From: Paracentrotus lividus | Lineage: Eukaryota; Echinodermata; Echinoidea; Camarodonta; Echinidae | Assembly: GCA_940671915.1 (NCBI GenBank) | Contig: CALNVZ010003425.1 | Span: forward strand, 36,699,936 to 36,763,935 | DNA: 64,000 nt | Direction of reading: 5' to 3' | The notes under the pieces: generated by a model | Seen by the model: only the letters and a program-made list of their open reading frames with translations | What the model was told of the DNA's origin: nothing | Databases searched by the model: none | Shown here: positions 37,669 to 48,400 of the stretch, piece after piece | How the letters are laid out: every line of letters begins with the position of its first letter | Position numbering within the stretch: position 1 is the stretch's first letter | Made by a program: the position numbers and the translations under genes

Positions 37669-38440
37669 TAAAATAAATAAATAAATAAAGTGTTAAAAAA
37701 TGATAAATCGGCTGCGCCCCACCCCAATTTTTTTTTTCAAATTCTTTAGCATGCCATTGGGTCGTGGTTAGATAAATAATTTGTTTTGCCATGTTGATTT
37801 ATAATAGTTTACAAGTCAAAAAGTTTGATGTCTTTAACCTCCTAAATATCAGTCATCGTGAGACGGATGGGCTCGACTTATCTTTAAATAATCATCTCAT
37901 CATTTCGTCTGAAGTAGAGTGGCACTTTAAGGCTAGCGCTTCCGTTATTAAAATTATACATACATGTATTATTGATAGAGTGGCAGGTAGTTTTGTTATT
38001 ACACTTTGGACCGTTCGTAATCAAGTGTTATCAAGGTGACCCCATTATCTTTATGGTCACCATGGATATCAGGGCAGTAGGGCAGGTGCGGATCCAGGTG
38101 GGGGACCCGGCTGGTGGGCCAGCCCCCTTCCGCTGACCTAAAAAGATATAGGCCTATATTCAGCCCCCCCCCCCCGAGAGGAATTTGGCCAACTTGACCT
38201 AAATCAAAAGAAATGGGGTATACAAAAAACCTAAATGGTTAGAGGTGTAGGCCTACAAAAATCTGATATTCAAATTTTGCCCCCCCCCCCTTTTTTTTGT
38301 GAAATTCTGGATCCGCCACTGGTACAAAGTAGAGTAAAGCTCATCTGGCCTAGAGGCGGATCCAGGATTTTGAAATAAGGGTTGCTGCCGAAAACATTCT
38401 GATACTAATAAATGTGTTCTTGCGTGGTTTTCTAAAGAAC
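36735..38440. repeat. Tandem duplication, ~850 bp x 2, first copy indel-rich
   Basis: Copy 1 (36735-37577) and copy 2 (37581-38440) align throughout: TTTTTGTTAA..CAGTCTTTC start, TGATAAATCGGCTG, AATATCAGTCATCGTG, GGGCTCGACTTATCTTTAA, then the GGATCC-type MITE and CTAGAGGCGGA near the end. Copy 1 differs mainly by single-base insertions and losses. Neither carries a gene. Confidence 0.75.
38083..38321. mobile_element. GGATCC-type MITE
   Basis: Inverted ends CAGGTGCGGATCCAGG and CTGGATCCGCCACTG enclose C-rich tracts (38166-38175, 38281-38290). A degraded counterpart lies in copy 1 of the duplication. Confidence 0.55.
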
Positions 38441-38927
38441 AAAGAGCTTTTCCCCCTTCGAGATTGCACCTCATAGGCATTCAATAAAAGTAAAAATGAG
38501 CCTGTCCGCTGATTTGCTGTTGTTGGATCATTTCCATTATTAGTCAATCAGGATTTGTCTTTCTCACATCACAAATGATACAAAAATGCTTCTTCGCTAA
38601 TCCAAAACAAAAAAACAAACACAAACCATGGTAATTCTTTGTGTTGCTAATCCAGTAATGGGTACAGCCCACCCCCCCCCCCCCATACCACACTCACATA
38701 CATCCTCATAATCTGGAGATAGAAAAAGGAGGGGGTAAAAAACATTTGAGAACATACTAGAACAAACTTACTTCTGAATTCAGACATATATGAAGTAATC
38801 ATTATTTAATAAATTTTGATACCAAATTTATATAAGAAATACAATAATCAAATGCTCTCCATTGCCTTTGGCGTTATGTACAAATTAAAAGATAATCAAA
38901 CTTAAGTAAATGAGGCCGTATGAGGAA

Positions 38928-39066
38928 AACCACCCCTGGACAATTACCCCAGGACAACTACTCCTAGAAATAGGGTTAGAGTTTGGTGGAACTAGATGGT
39001 AGATATTTAGCAGGGGACAGTTGTCCCGGTGGAATTTATCAAGGGGGTAGTTGTCCTAGAACCAAA
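38928..39066. mobile_element. CCCCTGGACAATTACCC foldback, copy 2
   Basis: CACCCCTGGACAATTACCCC at the left is mirrored by GGGGGTAGTTGTCCTAGAAC at the right. Related to the intronic copy at 34506-34652. Confidence 0.5.
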
Positions 39067-40522
39067 TAAGACCATTGAAACATTCTGAATCTATTTTAAA
39101 TGATCAGTAAATTTCATTACCTTTGGCATTATGTACGAATTCAAAATAATGAACTAACAAAAGAAAATCATTAATATACATTATATTTCAAATAATATGG
39201 CAAAGAACTATATGCATAAAAAAGTTCAAAATTTCATTTTAGTTGTGACCTAAATATGCGAAGAAAAAAAATAATAACACATAACACCCCACTATTATAA
39301 CAAGAGAGAGTTTGATGCAATTCTTAATACATAATCAAACATTACAAAAATGGCAGTGGGTAGTAACAAATAAGCACATCTTATACATAATGGAATGTTT
39401 AATCGCCATAAGTTTCACACACATTTCATACGTTTTAAACATAATTATCTTAGGGGAAAAACTTTACTTGACAAGCCCTGAAACTATATACAATAAATAA
39501 TTATGTTATTCCTTTGCTGATTTATTAGTGTTTTGTTAAATTATGTTACTCTAAAAGGAGATCGAGTTCCACATCAATGGAGATTTTATAATGACTTGGA
39601 ATAGTACAATTATTTAATTGTAGTAATATATACAGAGCTATATATTCTAGAAGTATTTACCCAAACTTTAGATCATATTTAGTCAACACCGATACAAGAA
39701 TATTGAATTAATAATAATACCGCTTTCTCATAAAGCGCTTACAGTTATAAACCAGTCATTTGGATTCATTTATGATCACTCACTTTATTGTATTCAGATT
39801 TCAGCTGTTCGCCTGTTACACTCACACATGCTAAAGCGAACCACATAGCATTTTACCAGGGAAACATTTTTAACACCTCAGGTGGGGATGAAGCATATAA
39901 GGAAATTGACTTGCTCAAGGAAGATAATTTTGTTAGAATTCTATCAAACGACAAATATCAAACATAATATGGCATGATAACAAGAGCATATAGCAATATT
40001 ACTAACAAAGGATTTGTCTAATTGCAATTTTTCCTTGTCTAACAAAATTGAACTTGGGTTTTGATTTACAAGAGCAAACGATACAAAATAAAGTCAGCAA
40101 AAAAAATCTTTTGGCTTTAATACTGAATACACGTTGCATTTGAGAAGATTTCATATCTAAATTTTGCCCCTGCCTTCACTGGGGTTTTTTTTTTTTTTAT
40201 ACAGTCTATAAACATGCATATATTATTGGTTTGAGGTAGAATTACAAGTAAAATTTTAGTATAATGTACATGTAGTAGTGGATTGTGGAACATATTTATT
40301 AAATTGCATAACATTGGCATCAAATCAGGGGTTGCTCTCGACTATCTTGATAAAGTACATTTGCTCATGCAATACACATCCTTCATTAAACCTATGACCA
40401 AATTTACATTCATCATAATAGACCTGTAAATATATTTGCAATAATTTATTATACCTTGTATGAATTTCGAATAATGGTATTGTTCATAAACATGTGTACG
40501 TGGAAAATGATTTGGAAAAACA
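39067..40522. other. AT-rich intergenic stretch
   Basis: Between the two SLC27A2-like genes. Short frames are present, but nothing resembles a gene or a full element. Confidence 0.35.
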
Positions 40523-40524
40523 TT

Positions 40525-41117
40525 AAAGTCCCAGACCGGACCAACAAATGAAATAGCCAAAAACGAAAGCTAATATGCTATATAATACAACTATTCCAAA
40601 TTAAGGCGTTTTTTATTGGTCCATCTTAGAAAGTATTTAGTTAAAAGATGACCGAACCTCAACCAGGCCACCCCCCGAATACTTGTAAAATTACCCCTAA
40701 TTCAAAAGTGCGAGTGATGACGTAAAAAATGTTAATGGAATGCAACAGCAGTCTTGTGGCCAGCATGATTGACTTTGCCCTTTCATTTCATTAACAATAG
40801 AATTTAGCCCACAGGGCGTCTATTGTCCTGACATAGCAAATACAAACGTGTTTTTTAAAAGGCGAAACGCAATCATGCCTAGCCGCAGGACTGCTGTAGC
40901 ATTCCATTAACATTTTTTGACGTCATCACTCGCACTTTTTATTAGGGGTTAATTTTACAAGTATTCGGGAGGGGTGGCCTGGTTGAGGTTCGGTCATCTT
41001 TTAATTAAATACTTTCTAGATGGACAATAAAAACGCCTTAAATTTGGATTATTGTATTATATAGCATATTAGCTTTCGTTTTTGGCTATATAATTTGTCG
41101 GTCCGGTCTAGGACTTT
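40525..41117. mobile_element. Long perfect-style palindrome, ~240-bp arms
   Basis: AAAGTCC...GACCGGACC at 40525 is mirrored by GGTCCGGTCTAGGACTTT ending 41117. The arms stay complementary (GCTAATATGCTATATAATAC, AAGATGACCGAACCTCAACC, AGTGCGAGTGATGACGT) to a centre at about 40766-40890. TTAA borders both ends, but as part of the palindrome this is weak evidence for a duplication. Confidence 0.7.
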
Positions 41118-41152
41118 AAAAGCTTTCAATGAAGGGCATGGGTCTAGTTTAA

Positions 41153-41904
41153 CCCTAAAAAGACTGGGGGGGGGCTCATTCAGCCCCCTCGACATTTTTC
41201 GCGATAACTTCGCAACGCGGAAAAAAAAATTTGCTGAGACTCGTGACATATTTTCTTTCAAGTCTCGCGCAACTTTTGAGACCAAATTTGCGATGCCCGA
41301 GTACGCAGTTCTGAAATTACATAACATTTGTAACCGTGCGTCAGACCCAAAGTTGCTCAAATACGTGATTTTGTGTACAAAACCAATGCAAATGTGTTTC
41401 TAGCCAAAATTCATAAATGTATCAATATTTTCTCTTTAACTGATTAAAAAATCAAATTAATTTAAGGTTTTTACAATTGAATAAGTGTCACCAATGATTT
41501 CCATTGAAAAAACAATAAAAAAACAAAAAGTTGAAAACAAAGAAATACATAAGAGATTTAAAAAACAATAGAATACATAAGAAAAAAATCTTTGATACAG
41601 ATTTTATTTAAATGCATTTCACCAGAAGCCTACAAAGAGCCTGTAAACCAAAAATTTGCACTTTTAGAGTTTATTTAATTAATTAGAGCAAATCTTTGAT
41701 TTTATGCATAAATTAGCATAATTAATTAGTGATGAAATTTTTCGGAGAATATGACTTGTCAGTTTTGGAGAGGATGCTGTGGGTAACGCGCGTGCCAATT
41801 TTCGGTGCGATCGCACGCTCAACGGCCGAGATCTTAGGGGGGGCTCCATGAGCCCCCCCCCCCCCAGTCTTTATGTGTGTCAAAATAGCCCAGTCTTTTT
41901 AGGG
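41153..41904. mobile_element. piggyBac-like MITE with TTAA flanks
   Basis: Both ends read TTAACCCTAAAAAGACTGGG when viewed inward (41149 on plus; reverse complement ending 41908), an exact 20-bp match including the TTAA target. Length 752 bp; G runs and GAGCCCCC words lie near each end. No transposase frame is present. The terminal architecture is shared with 6249-7016. Confidence 0.7.
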
Positions 41905-42029
41905 TTAATAGAGTAATGTCATGACACATCCAAGTTTGCTTACTTGACACAATATGGTGTTCAGATCACAGGTTTTCATTACTCTTCTATATAAAGGTTC
42001 TCTAGGTCTATGGTACAAAGAGCCCCCTC

Positions 42030-42440
42030 TATAGTTTTGATATCATTATGACATAGCATTAGATTTCTGCGACAGCTCAATGATGTAGATAGTTTTGATT
42101 GTGCACTCTTTGGTTCTTTATATTTTTTATCTCAATCATGACACTTGAATGCTTACTTGGAAGTGGAGCATGGGCTCAATGGTGTAGATAGTTTTAATTA
42201 ACCAATCTACGGTTCTTTATATATACATGTACATATTTTTTATCTCACTCATGACACTTGAATGCCTAATTGGAAGGATGATATCTAGGCTCAATCAATG
42301 ATGTAGATAATTTTGATCATCCACTCTATAGTTCTCTATAGCTTTGATTGTCCACTCATTATGACACTCAAATGCCTGCTCGTGAGTGGAGCGTATGATT
42401 TCTGTGATGGCTCAATGATATATATATCATCATCGATACT
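42030..42440 (-). repeat. Tandem partial copies of the 3' coding end of paralogue B
   Basis: Several imperfect ~60-120 bp units, read on plus as (tag)TTTTGAT..CCACTC...ATGACACTTGAATGCCT...GGCTCAATGATGTAGATA, lie side by side at about 42030-42330. The final unit, 42336-42440, is the coding end of exon 9 including QSKL and the stop. The others are in the 3' UTR region. Confidence 0.55.
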
Positions 42441-45400
42441 ATGAATGTCAAAGCCTTCCTTGACTAGGTCTGTCTTCTTGTGTTTAAAGGTACCCGTAAC
42501 CTCTATCTCTCCCATCACACGTATGAACTTGGGGCACGCGTAATCGGGAAGGAGTGCCGTCACGTGGGAGTAGAGGTCCCTCAGGTCTAGTCTGGCGCCC
42601 TCGTTGGGTACGATGGCTGCCATGCCGGCCCGACCATCTTGACCTGTGAACAGAGGTTTTTACGATGTAAGATGGATATGGAATTGACTGCAGGATTAAT
42701 ATTAAACAATTTTATTATCATTGATCTGATTCTATTCTTTCTACCTTTCTACAAATAACTATTTTTGTACTCCATCCTAAAAATAGTTGTTCATAATTGG
42801 GCCATGGATGAGGCACAGACTTTTAATGCAAGAATATTTTTAACGCAATGTACCTAAAGCCAGGAAACATTGGAACTTCTTGAGAACCATACAATATGAA
42901 TGATATAATACAAAACTCCTGCATTTAAGCTCAACTTGAGTTGTAGCCAAAAGTAAAATGGAATGAGTCAATATGTCCTCACAAAGAACACACAGATACT
43001 GTAGATTGTGGGCTACTTCACCTATAGATACACAAAGCGTCTTTGGCTTGTACAACTGTACTATTTATTTGCATTGCTTGGGATTTGTTACGAACAAGAA
43101 TGGAAACTTTTAGCTAGCTTATTTTTTCATCATGACTACTACACAAGAATATTTGTAATATCCAGTCATCAGTAAAGTCATGAAAATTATGATTCATTCA
43201 GTACGAGATAAAAATAAAATGAAATTTCAGTCAAAATCTGAACTCACTTACCCCGGTATATAAATTTTCTGCTATGTTTTAAAAAGTGCTTTCATCATCA
43301 TCAGGCAGTGGTATGAGTCTGCATTTGGAGACTTCTTTTCAAGAAGCGATTTACATTGTATGAAAGAGTAGAAAATCCCTCATTCTACAAAAATGGTGGA
43401 CTTCACTTCAACCTTTCTCACACATGCAACAAGTCGATGAGCAGTGTCAAATGCCGATTAACACCACTTAACTAATGACGAGAGAACTTGTCCAAATGTT
43501 GCGGAAAATTTCTACAAATGAGTTCGGATTTTGATTTACAATTTCATTTTATCCAGTGCTTAATATCATTGATTATTACCTGGTATTTGTACACCATATA
43601 CATTGGCTTCCATGATATCTGGATGTGAACTCAGAGCTTGGGAAACTTCCATCGTTGATACATTCTCACCCTTCCATCTGTACATCGAGACAAAGAGAGA
43701 GAGAGAGAGGAGGGAGAGATTTATGAACACTATTATATGTTATAGAAACACTACCTTCTTAAATTTGGAAGCACAGAAAGAGATTAATATAAATGCTCAT
43801 AAATATAATACGCCCATCAATGGTTTGATTGTATAACTCTAAGCTTGCCACATTATGAACCCCTTAAGGTGACTGTCATCCTAACACTCTTTGCCGATAT
43901 CTCTAGCCTTCTTCACACGTTGTCACTATTGATTTCTATTCCTGTCCATCTAAAGTACTCTTCTCCTTCCTCTAATCCTCTTCCCTTCAATTTTTCCTGT
44001 GAGTGAAAGATTATTTTGATTTTATTTCATTTGATTTATTGATTTCCACATAATAACAATATGATAACATATAATTATCAAGACCCCCACCCCCCTTTTC
44101 ATCACCAATGAATCTCATCTCTCTTATATCTCAAAGTATTGACATTAGCCCTTCTCAATTCTTATGGTTCATCTGATTTACCTGAAGGTATCTCCAATCC
44201 TATCCATGAAGTATATATAATCTTCATCATCCATCTTAAGAAGATCACCGGTATTGAAGTAAGCGTCTCCTTTTGTCTTGACATCTCGGACTATCTTCCT
44301 CTCAGTCTTCTCCTTGGGGCCTTTGTAACCGGTATAAGGGTTTTTATCATCGATCTTGAAGAGGGCAAGACCAGTCTTACCTACAAATAGAGAGGAGGAA
44401 ACATTTGAGTTGAGTTTTTGGTAACATGTATAAGGGTTCTTCTGATCGGATCTTAAGAGAAAGGCCCGTATTCACAAAGGTGTCCTAAAGTTAAGCTTAG
44501 CTTAAATCTGTGGTGTAACTATGGCTTGCAAAATGGGACTCCATCTGTCTTTGTTGGATGTTCCTTACACGTTTACTAAAAATCTGGAGTCTTGTTTTAA
44601 CTGTAAGGGGAACCTTTATACTTATCATTTCCAGGCAGTTTTTAAATTTTACTATAAAAAAATCTGAAAAATCGAACATCTACTTTTCTGAATTGAGCCC
44701 CATTTTGCTAGCCATAGTTAAAGAGAATCTAGTGTAGTGGGAAAGGTGAACCATGGGTCAACAAAATAATTGTAAGCTTTCAGATGATTATCAAGGTATT
44801 TAGGTAGAATTTTATAGTAGAAAGCTCCACTGAAAAGGATTGCTCTTCAAATGCCCTCATAGTGATAATATGACATGAAAAGCTGATATGTTCTGGTCCC
44901 GAACATGTGAGCACATGTACATGTAGTCCCATACATGCATTAGTAAGTGCAGTGAATGTTACTCTCAGAAGATTTTGGTACTTTTCTTGGTTCCAAAACC
45001 TCACATCAATAAACGATTGCTAGGTGCATTAATTGTTATCAACCTTTCCCATCACTATGAGACAGTTTCTTCCACAATTCAATCTTATGACTACACAATA
45101 GATAAGCTTTAACCCACAGATTTAAGTTAGGCTTAACATTAGGACAACTTTATGAATACGGGCCATAGAGAAGGCAGAGGAAGAGAGAGACAGAGAGAGA
45201 AAGAACACTCTAACATGCATACATAGCAAAGTACTAAAGTTCTTGTTTACATTTGCTGGATACATTTCTTAACAATTAATAACCCTATTAAAATAGGTAT
45301 AAAAGTTTTTGCTATTAATAATGCATAAGACATATTGATTAATAATTTGTTGGATAGTAATACTTTTTTTTTAAAGAAAAACACACACAACACATTCATG

Positions 45401-48400
45401 ACAAATGAGACCCCACCACCTACAATCATAATTTATAATTCCCATATATTTGGCATTATGGTGCCTAAAAGGAGAGAGAGAGGCAAAGACTTATTCACAG
45501 TAGACCTTGGTGCCTTCTTCTGGAATAACTCATTGGGGACTTGCAAGCGCCATGCACCATATTGTCACCTCTCTCTATTACAAATAGTATACTGTAATCG
45601 TGGAAATATTTGCGGTACATTAATTTTCGCGGATTTCACGCAAAGATCGGCAAGCGCGAACTTAAAAACATGCAAATATATGATGCTTTCTTATGCACGT
45701 TTTGAATGAGTTCAATTGAGTTATTAGGTACATGCAGCGCGAATTAAAGAACCCGTGAATATGTTTTGAGGCCGCAGCGCGAAAAATTAATCACTCGAAA
45801 ATATCAACGAATACAGTACTTGTTTTTAACATGCACAAGAATCTTTTCCATCAGAATCTAATGTGCCATGGCCTACTTGGTCACGCCTGAACTGTCTGAG
45901 GACAGGCACATGAGGCTGTAAGGTCTGTATGGAAAATTGGGGATACAACAAGGATAAACAAACTGTGTGTGAGTGTGGGGAAGAGAAAAGCATGGAACAA
46001 CTAATACTGTATTCAAGGAAATATTCGCGGTATATTAATTTTCACGGATTTCGTGCAAAGAGCGGCAGGCGCGAATATATAGGCATGATTTCCTATGCAT
46101 GTATCGAATGGGTTCAATTGAGAGCTTACGAACATGCAGCGTGAATTTAAGAACCTGAGAACATGTTTTGCGGCAGTTAAGCTCAAAAAATTAATCGCGT
46201 GAAAATAACAGCGAATACAGTAGCATTTTCGGAGACCTGGAAGAGTTTAACCCCAGAGAAAAATCCTATGTCCTACAATGGACCGGTTTTGTAAAATATA
46301 ATGTAATGACCCAAAAACAAGAAAAAGAAGACAAGAAATAATTCTCAAGACTTCTTTTATAAAGTCCTGTCCAAGGGAATCATCACTTAAAAAAATAAAA
46401 CAAGACTTTTACACAGATTAGAGCCTTTTCTGAAACGTACCGACAGGTGTTAGTTTGCAGTAACCATCCTTTCCTCTCTTTGGTTCTCCCGTAGCAAAGT
46501 CATACTCCACTAGTGAAACACCATCAAGTAATTTCTATCAATGATACAAAGTTATAAAGAAACAAATCATATTCAAGATACAATGTAGTTCATAATACAA
46601 TTGCTCTTTAAAAAAAAAGAAATTGCTATTAAAAGGAGATGGAAAGCTGAAGTTAATTTTTACAATCAATTATCCTGCAAAGCTTATCATCTTAAAAGGG
46701 GGAATGTTCCTGTAGTACTATCTAAATGTACAAAAAAAAAAATAATATACAACAGTATATATACTGCATAATTATATACAAATTCAGTAAACAGATAGTT
46801 TGAACTAAAAAAGAAAATTTGCCTCATCAATCACATTTTGACTAAAATTGTATTGGTGCCTGTAATAAACTATGTAGTAATTATGACAAGACATTTTAGG
46901 AGGTACCTTAAATACATTACCTGTACTTACATGTACCTGTATTTAGTTCTATAAATATATGTATTGTATTTTCCATTCAATTTTTGAAATATTTACATGA
47001 TTATCATTTTGTATGATTTGATCAGAATTTAAAATTAATGAAATGAATATAAGCCTACCTGTAGTATCCAAGGATAGCGGCCAATACTTCCAACTTTCCC
47101 CTCAAAGTTGATAAATCCTGCATTGCCTTCTGTGGCAGCATAGATCTCTACTATCTTCTCAATGTTGAAACGAGTTTTAAACTCCTCCCAGATTTCCGGA
47201 CGAAGACCGTTCCCCAAAGCGATCTTTATCTTTCTGGGGTACTTGCCATCATCCATTCGCTACAAGACAAATGCAAATTGTTTTCATGATATGTGGGGGT
47301 TTTAATACTGCTACATGTGTAACACCATGTGTACACATACATGTTTTGCTCTCTGGTGTCAGTATACAATTCAAGATTTAAAAATAACAAAATATTACTA
47401 TAAATTGATCATTTATGTTACAATCTATAGAATATAACCAAGAAATTAATTCATATCTGTAATAGTTTGTGCAAAGTGGATAACATTTATTTTGTCCATT
47501 ATTTATTTACATAATTAGCTTAGACAATGGAAATAATAATACCATCGGTAGACCATGTGGTCTGGGATTACCGAAAGGCAATTCCTATACATACATGTAG
47601 CTTCTCCCCATCACCCTGACAAATACAATGTACCTTCAATAAGCTGAAAACAAATATCAATATACTCATTATAAAGGGCAATAATATTATCAGTCAAGAA
47701 CAGTGTATCAGTTTGAAAAGTACATCACAAGGAGGGCTTAAAAGATGACCCAAGATAATCTCAACTCTGTACTTCAAGTAGTAGTATGCTAAATATAAAA
47801 CCCAAAGCTGGTGTATAGTGTTGGGAGATGGAAAAATTTAATTTGGATTCACAGTTAGATAATATGAAAGCCTAAATCCTATAACTGTAACAAAGAAAGT
47901 TATATTACATGGAATCTCGTTTTAATGTCTTTAATTCACGATATTATAGTATAAAAAAGATAAGACGGGGACCCGACTCAGCTTTGTGTGCACCGGCGTT
48001 CACATGGAAAACCAATGGGGATTCTCTTGTGTGGGTGATACACACAGATCGCTACGGTCCATTCATGCGGGAAGTCCGGGGGACAGGACAACCCAGCAAA
48101 GGTCTCAAAACCGTTGCAAATTGTGTTTGGATTCAAACATTTCACTGAAATTCACCGGAAATCGTGAAAGGAATATCACAAAATCTCTCACACATGTCTT
48201 TTAGCGCAATGTGAACAACATGAGACTATATTTAATCGGTTTTATGCCGATTTTTTTTTTTTTACCAAAACTATACACCAGGTTTAAGTGCGTTGACAGC
48301 AATAAGCTAATAAAAAAGCATTTATAGTACTGTCTATACTAGGCTAGACATTGCACTACCAAATAGTACTGTCTATACTAGGCTAGACATTGCACTACAA

